Shown here one piece after another: positions 11,089 through 22,742 of a stretch of DNA of 64,000 nt. The notes under the pieces were generated by a model. That model did no database searches, had not been told where the DNA came from, and saw nothing but the letters and a program-made list of their open reading frames with translations. The translations under genes were made by a program, and so were the position numbers. The DNA comes from Hortaea werneckii (taxonomy: Eukaryota; Ascomycota; Dothideomycetes; Mycosphaerellales; Teratosphaeriaceae): the NCBI GenBank assembly GCA_037044905.1, contig JBAOKB010000126.1:558001-622000 (forward strand), in the 5' to 3' direction. The first letter of the stretch is position 1; the number at the start of each line of letters is the position of its first letter.

Positions 11089-11906
11089 GGTGAGTCTATT
11101 CGATTGCTGCTTGCTATGAGAGAAGCCTTCTCTAGATTCGAAGTTGGCCTTTCTCACGATTGCAAGGACCTGCCTTTGCTTAAAATGAGGGCCGTTAGTG
11201 AAGTCGACAAAGGACGATGTGTGAGCGGAAGATGAGTATCGTTGCAACAAAGAGGCAATTTCATACATGAAAGGTGAAGAGCAACGATGGAAATCTTTGT
11301 CCATTGGTCTTTTTAGACGATCAAGACTATAGCAATTGGACAATACAACGAGTATCTTAATGGCATATTCGACAATGGCTGGCAAGCCAACTTCATTTTG
11401 AAATTCACTTCACGTTGTATTGTCAAGAGTGATTGTCGCTATTTGGTTGAAGAACTTGCAATTCAAGCCTCACAATGGAATTGTCACTTCCACATTACCC
11501 CTAAGCAGTTGCTTTGTCTACCATTCCATAGGCGTGACCGGGAGCGAGAGAACTAATCAAGAGTGACCCAGGAGACGGAATTATACCAAAAGATATCACG
11601 TGACCATACCTCGTAAGCAATCCTGAGACACCACCAGCTGCCCCTGAGGAAACAGACGCCACTCTCACCGAGAAATATCGTTGGGAACATGGCTCAATCC
11701 AATTGAAAACACTCAATCTCTGTCGGAGCAACGGTCTCGTTTGAAAATGTACATACAACAAAGTACTTTAAGAAAGTGATCATATTACCCATGACCTGGG
11801 ACAAAATACACCTAAATAACACTGTTTGACTTTCAAACGAAAACACCAAAGCTCATCCTAGAACTCTATACACCAAACAATGCTCATCACACAGCGGAAG
11901 TTATTT
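11089..11906. other. Intergenic region, 5' of Cys-rich orphan and 3' of GH72 gene
   Basis: AT-richer than its surroundings. It contains the leader of the orphan gene. No supported gene or RNA. Confidence 0.55.
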
Positions 11907-13415
11907 TTACAGCAGAAGGGCACCGGCAGCAGCGAAGCTGATGACCAGGCTGGCGGCGCCTGCGTAGAGGCTGGAGGCTCCGCTCTCGGAGTTGTCGCTG
12001 TCTTCCTCAGAGTCGCTGTTGCTGTTGGACGATGAAGAGTCGGAGGAGCTGGAGCTGGAACTGGAGCTAGAGCTGCCGGTAGAAGTGCCGTCACCACTGC
12101 TCTCCGGGTCCTCGCTCGTGTCGGTGTCGGTGGTGCCATCGCTCAAGTCGACGTCGGTCGAAGTCGGCGTGCCGGCGTACTGCGAGCTCTCATCCTCGTT
12201 GATGCCTGGGCCCTCGCCAGCGCCGTTGCGAATGTACTTGAGCGCAGGCTCAGGAATCTCAGGGAGCTTGTTGTCGGGCGACACCTCCCAGTCGTCGGTC
12301 TGTTCAGGGCACTGTGGAACTTCAGTGTCGGTACGGGCACCGCCATCACCGGTGGGGTTGGGGTCTGCTCGTAGGCTTCCATCAAGCGCTCAAAGTCCTC
12401 GTTGGGCTCAATGTTGCCGTTGGAGCCAACCTCGACAAGACCGTAGCCGTTAGGCTCGATGGTGTATTCGTAGACCAGACCTCCAGAGTATACACCGGTC
12501 ATCTTTTCGCTGTACAGAGCGGCGATCTCGTTCCATTCTCTTGTGTTCGTAATGCACCCAAACTCGGACAGGAAGATTGGCAGGCTGTAGTTGCTGTAAA
12601 GTTCCACCTTTTGATCCCAACCAGACTGGGTGAAGGAGGAAGGGTCGCACCAGGAGTAGTCGTTAAAAGCGAAGAAGTCAGAGCGAGCCATCTCATCGTC
12701 ACCGCAAGCGAAGTAAACAGCGGAAGTGTAGACGTTGTCTTCGACATCAGCGGCAGAGTATCCAACAGGAATCTGACGGTCGGCCTGTGCGTTGATGTAA
12801 CGCTTGATGTCACGGGTAACGGCCTTGATGTAGGGCGCAGCGTTGGTGTTATTGGGGTCGTTAATAACTTCGTTGCCAGAGAAGAAGAGAAGGAGGTTGT
12901 CTGGATGTTCAGTCAGCTACATTTGCGCGTCTCAAAGCGAAGGACTTTTACGTACTGTAACCAGCAAACATGTCAACGGTTGCGAACACAGACTGGAGAT
13001 AGACGTCGTTGTAGCTGGCGTGGAGAGCTTCCGGGCTTTCGCGGTTGAGAGCGACATACGGAGTGTTCACATCAAGAGCCAAGTAGATGCCAGCCTCGTC
13101 TAGCATTCGCATGGCCTCGTCGTGATTCTGGCTGTTGTCGATGGTGTAGATACGAATAGTGTTGATGCCGAGTCTCTCGAATTGTTCGATGTCGCGGCTC
13201 AGAGCCTCGGTGTCGAGCAGTGGGTCTTCTGCTTCAGAAGCACCTCCAGGTTGGTAGGCAACACCACGAACGTAGAAACGCTCGCCGCCAGCGGTGTAAA
13301 AGGCATTGCCTCTGGTCTCAATCGTTGGCAAGCTGCCGCTCTGGCGCTTGACGACCTGGCCGGCAACGCTGCCAGCAAGGGCAGCCGTAGCTGCGGCGAA
13401 AAGACCGGATCTCAT
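11907..13415 (-). CDS. GPI-anchored 1,3-beta-glucanosyltransferase (GH72, Gas/Gel type), one frame break
   Basis: Cell-surface transglycosidase that elongates beta-1,3-glucan in the wall. The start at 13415 gives a signal peptide (MRSGLFAAATAALAGSVAG). GH72 landmarks follow: RGNAFYTAGGERFYVRGVAY, GINTIRIYTIDNSQNHDEAM, the acid/base Glu in FFSGNEVINDP, FFAFNDYSWC, the nucleophile Glu in PIFLSEFGC, and YSGGLVYEY. A 55-nt intron at 12901-12955 (GTACGT...CCAG) sits just before the catalytic NEV segment. No C-terminal CBM43 Cys module is seen, so this is the short GH72 subgroup. The end is a Ser/Asp-rich stretch followed by a hydrophobic GPI signal (SLVISFAAAGALLL). One missing base near 12350, in a C/A-rich TPTPT segment, splits the frame; corrected length is about 484 residues. 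Confidence 0.9.
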
Positions 13416-14654
13416 AATTATTCCGGGATAATAGGAAACGAAAGTAGCAAAGGGAAGAAGACCAAGGTGGACAAGTTAGTAAAACGAAAGAACTGTATGG
13501 GGTGAGTGGAAAGGGAAGAGAAACTGGCAAATGTCCGAAGAATGGGAGGTTAACTTGAGGAACACAGCATTGCTATACCTCTTCTCCTTTTGCTATGGAG
13601 GAGGGTCCGCCAAGTATACCAAGAAGTTGGCATTAAAGGGACGCGACAGGCCGAGCGGTGGCGTCGGCATAGCGAGAGGCGGGACAGCGAAAGCCAAGCT
13701 CTTGTGAGATTTCCTGGTGCAAGCTAATCTTCCACTGGTGGCACCGCGACGGCGGTCCGCTCCTGTCTGCTGTCCTGCTGCCATCTCAACATGCGACTGG
13801 AAGGGCGAGGTGGCGATTCTGGGCCTTGTCTTGTTCTTCTGCGACGTCTTGTCTGCTTGCGACGACGGTGGGCGCCCAGAAGAGCATTTGGCGGCCGACC
13901 GGCATCTCACTAGCAGGAAGGCTAGCAGAGTGATGAGCTACTGCATGTGCGGACTCGCTTGCAGCAGCCGCCTCCGGACAATCCCCAAAGCAAGATCCTC
14001 TAGGTATATACAGTTGTATAGACAATGATCATGCAGCTGAGAAGGATGTCCGAGTGGGGAATGGAATTGAACATTGAACTCACCAGCGGCGCCATCCATT
14101 CGTTTACCTAAGCGCCAAGTCCCCTGCTGCTTTGCGGAATCTCGCGTCTCGCTCCTGTCTATGCCGAGCGCTTAACGGTCGAGGCTGCGCTGCTACTTGA
14201 GAAAAGGGGATCAGTCGTCCCTGAGTGCCGCCTCAATAATGTACCTCAGGAGGTAGTACCTCACCTAATGTAATTCCTGTACCTCCTCGGAGACGAGCGG
14301 AACCTGCCGGAGGGGGCGCAGTTGTGAATCGAATCCTTCCCGGGTTCCATTCTTCAGCTATGGTCTTGCCTTGCTCTTCCATGCCCGCCGAAGCAGCGGA
14401 AGGATGCAGCTGGGTTATGACAGGTGACTATAAACAGGACTGAAGGCCGCGGCTTGATCAGTGCAGCAGTCCAAACGATCGACTTGTGACCGAAGGCGTA
14501 AATTCAAAAGATCCAGTGCCAGCCTACCTATACGAGCTCCAAAGGCACGAACGAGTAGGATTTGCAAAACTCAAGGAGGGTATACATTCCATTGTCTCCT
14601 CTCGTGTCTTCCAAACTTCCCTTCAAGATTCTGCATACTACTCATTCACACAAC
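13416..14654. other. Divergent intergenic region, GH72 gene and LITAF-like gene
   Basis: About 1.2 kb of promoter for both genes. The frames present here look like noise. A TACCT palindrome at 14242-14255 is listed separately, and two further GTACCTC copies lie within 45 bp of it. Confidence 0.55.
14242..14255. repeat. Palindrome TACCTC-AG-GAGGTA
   Basis: Perfect 6-bp arms with a 2-bp centre, followed by GTACCTCACC and GTACCTCCTCGG. This dense cluster of ACCTC half-sites could bind a dimeric regulator; that is an inference. Confidence 0.45.
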
Positions 14655-15440
14655 ATGTCATCTGAGACTCACCAGCAAGACGCCAGCCACGGCATCACCC
14701 AAGCCACAGCTGGAGAACAACAGGAGTCAACCGTAAGCAAGGGCGATGCAATGGCCGAACCAGCAAACGGTCCACCGTCCTATACCGATGCCTCGAGGGA
14801 TGCACCGGTACAGCAACATCCACCTCAACAACCCATGCCGCAACAACAGCCAATGCCTCAGCAAACCATGCCTCAACAGCCAATGCCGAACCCTTACCCA
14901 AAGCAACAACCCATGAACCCTAACGCAGCACCCGTAACGCCTCTCCACTACCTAGGCGAGGGCCCAGCGTGGATCGACTGTCCCTTCTGCCAGCGGCGAA
15001 CCCGCACTCGAGTGGACAGGCCCGACTCCAACATGACATAGTAAGTCACCTCGCTGCTTTTTGCCCTCGCCACTCATGTACATACATCGGACCTCGACGC
15101 TTACCACATGACGCGCGATCTTTTCCGCTCAAAAAATAACAGTGTCCTCGCCTTCCTCTGCTGTCTAGTCTGTATCTGCGCGACCTGTATCCCGTGCCTA
15201 GCGCACTGGTGCGCCGACATCGACCACTACTGCAGCGAATGCAACCAGCAAGTTACGCACCGGCCGCACGACGGGAATATCGAAGTCCTGGGCGAGCATG
15301 GACCGGGCACGATGCCGAGCCGGTATGCGCAGGCGAGCGAGATGGAAATGGGAGCGGGATATGGACAGCCTGCTGCTGGTGGTGGTGGTGGTGATGGTGG
15401 GCAGCAGAATGTGGTTCAGAAACCTGCGCCTGCGCACTGA
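14655..15440 (+). CDS. LITAF-domain (LPS-induced TNF factor-like) membrane-associated protein
   Basis: Small protein of about 227 residues with a LITAF zinc-ribbon, a domain that inserts peripherally into endosomal or plasma membranes. The N-terminal half is hydrophilic and Gln/Pro/Met-rich with imperfect PMPQQ repeats, and includes a PPSY motif (GPPSYTDAS) that could recruit a WW-domain ubiquitin ligase of the Rsp5 type. The LITAF domain has a first knuckle CPFCQRRTRTRV, a hydrophobic Cys-rich centre VLAFLCCLVCICATCIPC and a second knuckle CSECNQQVTHR. A 102-nt intron (15041-15142, GTAAGT...AACAG) splits the domain just before the hydrophobic part and keeps frame. The C-terminus is Gly-rich. 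The gene is intact, with the start at the first ATG after a CAACATGTC context. Confidence 0.85.
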
Positions 15441-16086
15441 GGAGCTCGGAGGATCGGTTGTCTATCGAGGGCGTTTGAATAGGAGGGTGGCGTAAGGTGG
15501 GCTGGGCTAGTAATGAGTTGATTTTGGGAAGATACCAAGTCTTTGTATATGTGACCTCTTTTTTTTTTTTTTTTTTAATAATTGGACTACGTACATTATT
15601 GCATTCGACGCTCGGGGCGAGGAGTCGAGTAAACGCGTACAAACCCACGGAGGGCTTGGCACAATCGCGGCGTGTACCTCTTTGCCTTTCAAAACGGGAC
15701 GAATAGCTCAAGGGACTGGTATTCTGAAACGGAACAGATTTGACATATTCAGTCTTTCTGGTGTGCCACTTCATATGACCAGCTTACAGACAAATTCCTA
15801 TACAAATCATCAACCCAACATGGTATCTTCGACATCGCCTCTGCCCTCTTCCTTCTCCAGATAAGCAAAAGTCTCTCAGGACCCCAAATGGCAAGAAAAT
15901 GCCATGTGTGCTCGCCTATGAGACCCTAAAACGCCATTCGATCTCCTTGATGCCCTTAAAACGCCTATCCCTGCCCCAATCCCAGTGCTGCTCGAACGCA
16001 TGATAATCCAGCAAAATGTTCCCCTATACCATGACAAAGAGAAACCGTCCGAAAATAAATCCATAGATCCTTTCTATAACCCGAAA
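15441..16086. other. Convergent intergenic region, LITAF gene and pepsin-like gene
   Basis: 3' regions of both genes. It contains an 18-base T homopolymer at 15559-15576. No gene or RNA is supported. Confidence 0.6.
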
Positions 16087-18003
16087 TCACCTCTTCTCAT
16101 CCCTCCTCACCTCACTCCCAGCCAACTCCTGCACTTCACTGCCGGGCATCTCAAAGATCTCCTGCTGATGCCAACCACCACCACCACCCTTCTGAGCGCC
16201 ATCAATCTCATGCGCGAAACCCTTGCCCGGACCGAAATACTCGCCGGACTCCATCTCGCTGTATCCGGCTTTATTGGGGTCCATCTTATAGGGGCTGTCC
16301 ATCTCCTGGGGCGGGGGTTTATGGGGCGCGGTCAACTCGTGGATTTCGGAGTCGGAGCCGGCGAGTTCGCCGCCGAGCGGGGCGGAGATGAAGGGGTTGC
16401 CTTCCCCGCCGCCGCCGGCGCTGCTGTCGCCGCTCGTCTTGGCCGCGATGGATGAAGGGTCTTTGGCTTCCAGCTCGGCGAGGCGGCGCTTTTCGTCGTT
16501 CTTCTTCTTGCGGCGCAGGAGGAAGAGTAGGGCGCCGAGGATGGCGATGGCGGCTACGATCCCGATTACCACGCCGGCGATGGCGCCGCTGGAGATCCCG
16601 CCGCTTTCGTCGCTGCTGTCGGAGCCGGCGTTGACGTCATCTGGACTGCGGATGGTTGCGATTTGCGTGTTCTGGATTTTGGTCTCGTCCCACTCGCACG
16701 GAGCGATGGTGAAGTTTTGCCGCTCGTAATCGGCTATGAGGTAAGCTTCTTGCAGGAAAGTTCGGCCGAGGGTGTATTGCGTGTCGTTTTGAGCGCGCTG
16801 CAGTGGGAAGTAGTAGCTCGTGTTCGGGTTGGTAATAAGTGGGTAGTTGACCTGCAGGTCGAACGCGCCATAGGGGAGGGTAATGTCGACCGTCTCGCCA
16901 CCGGTGCTGTTTGGACTCAAAGTGAAGGTGACCGAAGGGTTTGCGGCGGTCAGCGCCTCATGCTGGGAATCGTTCACCAGATAGAGCTGCCAATCCTCGT
17001 CGTAGGTGAGGTTAAAGGCCTCCTCGAATGCCGTGCAGGCTGATTCCGGAAGCCAGATCATTGGTACGGTCGAGTCAACAAACGCTGAGATCTGACCATC
17101 TGGCAGCAAGTCCGTGTCTCCGCCGTCGGCAGTAATACTCCTGATGTTCACCAAAAGATCCCGGCTTTGGTCCTCGTAAAATTGGAAAGAGACGTTGGTT
17201 GGGGTGAATCGGTTAGTGTCGTAGCCGCCTAATGTTAAAGAGCCGTACACCTTATCGAGACGATATTGATTGCCTGCGGTGTAGCCATATGAGATAGACG
17301 GGATCGTGTTGTTCGTTTTCAATTGCGTCATGAATGAAGGCTGCGGATCCACGAACGTGGTGAAGTTGGTCGGCCAAGGACTGAGACCGAATTCTCCCAA
17401 CCAGTAAATGCTGGTCGCGATACTGAAGACAGTGGAATGGTCTACCGTTGGCCCACCACTCCCTTGCCAGTCCAGCGTTACGGTATCAAAACCAGCATTG
17501 CCTGTGGTATCCATGCCCAAGTTTTGTTCTAAATCGAAGCTGAAAATGCTGTTGGGGACCCAAGTAAGCGATTCGTTGCTCAGAATAGAAAGCCACGGCT
17601 GTCTTCGCAATCGGTCACGTAATCCGGCGGACATCCTTCTGCGCCGACTGTCCAGGTGAAAGTAGAAGCTGTGGATGCGAAGACCCGGACGTTCTGCGCC
17701 GGCGTGCCGACCTGAAGTGCGAAAGAGGACCATGGTCCGTCTGAAGCTATCCGTCAGCATGCGAGCTACGTCTCTTCAAAATTCTGTATCCTCACCAATG
17801 CCATCCCAATATTGACTAGGCGCCACGCTGATCGGGGCCGGTATTACTGTCTTGTTCTCGCCGCCATCATCGTCTCTCTCTCTATCCTCCGCGGGATGTG
17901 ATCGGATGTCGCGTGACCATATTGAACCGAAGGAGAAAGCGTCGCACAACTGCGACACAAACGCGAGACTCGTCAGGCTCGCGACAGCCGCTCGGGAGGG
18001 CAT
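16087..18003 (-). CDS. Membrane-anchored pepsin-like (A1) protein with degenerate catalytic motifs, one frame break
   Basis: Fungal aspartic-protease-like protein of about 620 residues. Exon 1 (start 18003, MPSRAAVASLTSLAFVSQ) encodes a signal peptide. A 55-nt intron at 17741-17795 keeps frame into DGPWSSFALQVGTPAQNVRV, the usual A1 beginning. The first active-site segment, normally DTGSS, reads ASTASTFTWTV, and the second reads FVDSTVPMIWLP. The first catalytic Asp is therefore missing, and the second sits in DST rather than DTG. Later come many NxS/T sites, a Ser/Asp linker, one transmembrane helix (GAIAGVVIGIVAAIAILGAL), a basic stop-transfer RRKKK and a roughly 120-residue cytosolic tail rich in Gly, Pro and Glu. 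A one-base break near 17585 separates CEDSRGFLF from NESLTWVPNS. The protein is probably catalytically inactive or altered and may work as a surface receptor or sensor. Confidence 0.8.
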
Positions 18004-19131
18004 CGTGGGAAGCCCAGGCAGGCAGGCGGAGGGGCGGGGGTGGGGAGCGGAGGGCGGCAATCCTCCTCCGCCGTTGCGAAAATGAAAGGATGCGATGATG
18101 AACTGACGAGCGAGGGCGACGCAACTAGAACATAGTCGGATGAACAGTATACTTACAAAGAGAACGACAGAGGGGAAAGAAGATCTCAGTAGTCAGTACA
18201 GTACTGTATGGTACTGGCCCCGGCGCTTCTACGTTCGTTCGCTCGTACCGTTACACGCGCCAGCCAGACTCGAGCCATACTACGGCTGAAGTCACCTCGG
18301 GCACTTTCCAAAGGGTCCAGGGTCGTCCCGATTGGATACCGAAACGAGATCAAAGTACCGGAAGGATGAGATATATGCATGAATCCAATCCAGCACAATC
18401 CAATACTTCGAAATGGTTAGGATATTACAGAGGATGAGAAAAACGTAAGATCATATCTTTCCAAAGACCCTCGTTGCTCTCCAGACCGAGAAACCCATAG
18501 GATCTAATTCTTGTGGATTATTTCCATACTGTAGTAATGTAACCTCGAGAGAAATTTCTCCGCAGCCGCCCGGGAATACGTTTGATGGACAGCCCTGTCA
18601 ATCTATTTTTACCTCACCGGTCCGCTAGCGCTGTACTGCAGTCTCGTCTTCCTTCATCACCCTCCTGCGCAATTTGACCCAGTATTGTTGTTAAAACTAT
18701 TCTACGCAGCCATAGGACGCTCGCTAGACGCCATGAGGGCAAAAGTGAAGTTGACAAAATGCTTCCGATTAAACCGAGCTGTACTGTAGCTACTTACACG
18801 CCGCGGCACGAGAGGTAAAAGGAAAAGGTGAAAACGAAGAAGAAAGCTAAGAAACGGGGAACGGAGAAACCGGCGAAAGTTTCGATATCCCATTCGTTCT
18901 TTTGGCTTTTGGTAAAGCCCTCGTATAGAGAAACGTCATTCCCATAGATCGCCTTTCCCCGATCGACAAAGGACTCTAGCGTTTGTGCATCGCTGTCTCT
19001 TCATCGCTTAGTGTTGGATAGGGCGGCAATGGCCTGGGTTTTGGACGGACAAGTTGGGTAATCCATCCCAGCAGGTAAAACCCCAATGACAACTACCTCC
19101 TCACACTCACTCCACCCACCTAAGGTAGATC
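18004..19131. other. Intergenic region upstream of pepsin-like gene, downstream of SET gene
   Basis: Promoter and leader of the pepsin-like gene, over 1 kb. It holds a 12-bp palindrome at 18197-18208. No supported gene or RNA. Confidence 0.55.
18197..18208. repeat. 12-bp perfect palindrome TACAGTACTGTA
   Basis: Perfectly self-complementary. A 10-bp core copy (ACAGTACTGT) recurs at 57700-57709 and a partial one (TACAGTACT) near 31147. Function unknown. Confidence 0.45.
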
Positions 19132-20445
19132 CTACAAATCCCTCACCCCCCGAAACCACTCCACAAGCGCATCCAAGAACCGCCGATTCTCCGCCTTTGT
19201 CTCCTCAGGCCCGATGATCGTCAGCGTCCTCAGCTCCGCCATGGCATTATGCGTGACCGTCCACTCGAACCCATAAAGGACCATCATCAACCTGATCTCG
19301 CCCATCAACGCAAGAAAACGCTCCTCCGCCTCCTCCATCCCCTCTTCACCCATTTCACCCTTCGCTCTCATCGTCATGAGCCGTGCACGACGGATAAGAC
19401 ACTGCGTGGCATACGCTTCGCGCAGCTCGACGTGCACGAGGTCTTCGTTATCCCTTGCAGCCTGTATGACGCGCGAGGCGATCCCGAGCACGTTTTCGTG
19501 GTCTTTATCGTCCGTGATAGCGGCAATCCACTCCGCCGTCTCCTCCCCGCTGGATTGCTCGCCGGGTGATGGATATTGAGCCCAAAACCGCCGGATCCAG
19601 TAGAGACCGTCGGCCATGATGTTCCTGCGTGACTCCGAGAGAAGCAGATGTCGCCCTTCTTCCTGCACTCGGCGCATTTGCATCGGAAGCCGAGGTAGAG
19701 GTGGCGGTCGTGGCGTTCCATGCACGGGTCGATGTAGGAGATGCAGACTTCCTCGTCGGGTCGATGTGGTGGAGGGCGCGGAGGGTCAGGGTGCGGGACT
19801 TGTCGTCCCAGGTGGCTGCTGCGTTGGGACGGCAGGAATGGTTTAGGAAGACGACATCGCCTCCGAATAGACGGTGAGTCTCTTCAAGCCCGACGAAGGG
19901 AAAGCATGCACGGCGGCCGACCTCAGCCAGAGCGAGGCAGATGGGGTCGTCCAGCGCTTTCTCGTTTTTCCTAGCCTTGTGTTGAGGTCGTCCACATCCT
20001 CGATCATTTCGGTACTGTCGGAGCGGACAATGTAGTGGAGGCGAAGAAGCTCCCACTTTTCTTCTAGGCTGAGGTTTTGGATGTCGGAGAAGAATTGGAA
20101 GAAAGCCGGCGTCAGCTTCCCTTTCTTCGTGATCAGGTGAAATGGTCTTTCGATAAGGACTGGCTCCGAGAAGATCGTCTCGCCAGGGCAGAGGCCTTCG
20201 GTTGCAAAAACGCCCATACCATCCAAGCTTGAGGTCTTGACCGTGTGTTTCCTGGTGCTCGTAGCTCCACGTACATCCTCAGCTGCTTCTTCGGTACTAT
20301 TAGAGATCGAATCATCGTGGTGACTTTCTGCATTCGTTTCTTGGCCAGTCTGTCCTGCATCGGCAGCAGCTTCGAGGGGACTGTCGTTCAAGACTAAGCG
20401 ATAAAGTACTGGAGCCTTTCCGGCCTTCTTGTGCCTGTCAGCCAT
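19132..20445 (-). CDS. SET-domain protein (SMYD/SET5-like), three single-base frame breaks
   Basis: Likely protein-lysine methyltransferase. It starts MADRHKKAGKAPVLYRLV at 20445. The SET-N segment reads DGMGVFATEGLCPGETIFSE, the standard GxGVFA opening. After the first break come the SAM/substrate motifs FLNHSCRPNAAATWDD (NHSC core) and EEVCISYID (catalytic-Tyr segment), then the post-SET zinc motif GFRCKCAEC. The helical C-terminus (MADGLYWIRRFWAQY...) ends with FRGVRDL. Breaks lie near 19975 (A-run shortened), near 19770 (GG to G in IDPDEE) and near 19640 (CC to C). Correcting all three gives about 438 residues in one frame. No MYND zinc finger is seen, so it is closer to the stand-alone fungal SET5-like group than to full SMYD proteins. 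The exact substrate is unknown. Confidence 0.75.
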
Positions 20446-20975
20446 GTGCTACGCTCTTGGGCTGGTGGCGAGGTTCAGAAGTTCGTTCTTTGATTTGAGA
20501 TTAATATAACTCCGATAGTTTGCTACAGGCAAGCTGCAACCTTTGTAATACACAACGGTTCGTTCTTCCACTAGCTATTTTCATAATTGTTCTACCATCT
20601 CATTGAGACGTTCTTTCAACCATTTGGCTTCAGTGTTGCGAGCGAATTACATCTCTTCCCGTTGCAAGCTAACCAGGTTGTGGGTGACTAGAATGCTGGT
20701 TGATCACAGCTTTCTGATCATGATAATGGGATGATACCACATGAGCGTGTCGAAGCAATGGCATCACTCGCCCGGCATCGACCATTGTTCGTTTCCCTGA
20801 TGTCCAGCACAAGGCCCTTCGACAGCGAAGAAAACTAGCAGGAAGTCCTCTAATTTGTTCCTCATCTCTGTGAATTCGATGTCAGAAGGCGGTTTGAGAG
20901 AAGCTCTTGGGCTTGTCACAATGGAGATAATGTGATTTTGGTGCAGGTATTGGAATCTGTCGTCTGTAGGCTGTG
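20446..20975. other. Intergenic region between SET gene and F-box gene
   Basis: 5' region of the SET gene and 3' region of the F-box gene. No gene, RNA or repeat recognised. Confidence 0.55.
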
Positions 20976-22742
20976 TCACGCTTGATCCCCCTCATCCTCG
21001 TCAATATTTGGATCCTCACCGGCTTGATCCTCAGATTGATCTGAGGAAGGATCTGAGGAGGGATCTGAGGAGGGATCTGAGGAGGGATCTGAGGAGGAAC
21101 CTGAGGATGAACCTGAGGATGAACCTGAGGATGAACCTGAGGATCCCTCCTCAGATCCATCGCTGTCGAGACTTCCCATCCAATTTTCATTGATGAGCTC
21201 CGGCAACTCCTCTTCTGGCCAAGCAGATAGCCCTTGACGTCTTGGTGATATGGATCGTCTAGCGACGTCCCTTCTGTCAGATAATGAGCCCATCTACCGT
21301 CCATGGCCTCCATCCCTGGTGTGCCTCGGATCAGATCTAACACATTCGACATGTACGTCCGTCAGATTTGGCAGAACGCGTGGGATGGCAGCGAGGACTT
21401 TTCGAACGTCCCCCGAGCTCCATTTCGAGTAAAGTCAACTGACGAAGCGTTGAAGAGTGCGCTGCAAGGAAAGCGAGAAAGGGATCAGCCTTGACATTGG
21501 CGGAGAGGGAAAGTGACGTGAGATGTGGCCACCGGAAGGCGTCTGGGTTGGTTTCAAGGCCTGTGAAGTGGCCGGAAAGGTCGAATTGCATACTCCACTC
21601 ATTCTCGCCAAGCTCGTCGTCTGGGAATTGGATCTTGAGGATCTCTGCATTCCTGGCTGCGTGAAGAAGCTCGACGGCTTCGTCTCGCAAGTGACTCCCG
21701 TTGATTTCTTCACCTTGCCCTGCGTGAGGGAGCTCAAATGTGAGATCTGAGACGTGGAGAAGGCTTCGACTATAGTTTGGAACCGAATACCCTGTGCAAG
21801 CGGGTTTTCGCTGGTACGACTGGCTTCGGCTGCCGAGCGCATGAGCTGTTTGAATGGAGTTGGATCGCTTTGTACAATGTCCAGTCGCCTGACCTGTTTC
21901 GTTCCGGAGAATTGAGCACGATGTCCAACTGCTTCCAATGTCCACTGTAATATTCTGCCGAGAAGGTGTACGTCATGGAGATCCTCGTCATAAAGGTCAT
22001 CCATGTCGTGTCCAGAGATTGGCTCCCAGTTTTCCGGCGAAACCATGATGTCTTTTTTAAGAGCCTTCCAGACTGGCAAATCCTCAAGCTCATCTTCAAG
22101 AGTCGTTGCAGGCTTTACGGTTACCGATTCTAAGTTAGGCAGGCGGGAGAGATGCTCCTTCAGCATGACGCTGTGAACATCTGCAGTGAGGCCGTTCCAT
22201 TGCTCGTCCCTTAACTGACAGAATCTGGTCCACGCTTTTTCAAGCTGTTCAGTACTTGGGCGTGGAAATTCCTTCTCATACTTGACGCGGAGATCTTTTT
22301 TGCCGCGACGTATACGGCCGAGACACTTTTCACACAAGCCCTTTTCGTTGTCGCCATCGAAGCAAGCGAAGAGTTTCACGGCTGTCTGATGGGTTTCCAG
22401 ACAGTGTGCCACTATCGAGTCCTTCCGCATCGCCTTCCAGGATGAGAAGTCCGGCCAGTCGTGAGACTCGTCACTCTCTTGTCGCCATTCATCCTGCTCC
22501 CAATCGGGCAGAATGTCGGCCCAGATCGTGAGATGCCGTACGTACTTGGCCACACGACTGTTGGCTACAGTTCCTATATTGTCGAGGCTATATGCGAAAA
22601 AGGCTGCATAGAGGTCGCGGAAGACTAGAGGGGTGGCGATATGCTCAAACGGCTTGGCAACCAGTCTCATATGCTTGAGGGAGGCGAAGTCACATTGCTG
22701 GATGATCAGCTCAATGAGCTCTGGAGGCAGTTCGTCCATCAT
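20976..22742 (-). CDS. F-box protein with Ser-rich minisatellite tail, about four frame breaks
   Basis: Probable substrate receptor of an SCF ubiquitin ligase. The start is one of two adjacent ATGs at 22742 and 22739. The F-box is at the N-terminus: DELPPELIELIIQQCDFASL followed by KHMRLVAKPFEHIATPLVFR. A long alpha-helical/LRR-like region follows with YVRHLTIWADILPDW and, in later frames, LHVSDLTFELPHAGQGEEI, LKIQFPDDELGENEWSMQF, HLTSLSLSANVKADPFLAFL and SNVLDLIRGTPGMEAMDGRW. These leucine-spaced strands look like degenerate leucine-rich repeats. The C-terminus is a (GSSS)n(DPSS)n tail from a 12-bp tandem repeat, then an acidic end (GEDPNIDEDEGDQA). Breaks lie near 21750, 21420, 21360 and 21220. 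Only the F-box is firm; the target is unknown. Confidence 0.65.
21036..21155. repeat. 12-bp coding minisatellite in the F-box gene
   Basis: Roughly ten 12-bp units in two variants: GATCTGAGGAGG-type, then AACCTGAGGATG-type. On the coding (minus) strand they give DPSS and GSSS tetrapeptides. The unit is a multiple of three, so copy-number change would leave the frame intact. Confidence 0.8.

Noticed and set aside
13593..14028. Short frames on both strands between the GH72 and LITAF genes
   Set aside because: No motif, no signal peptide, no codon pattern; overlapping on both strands as in random GC-moderate DNA.
15559..15576. 18-T run as a Pol III terminator
   Set aside because: No tRNA or 5S-like sequence lies upstream on either strand; it is a homopolymer in a 3' intergenic region.
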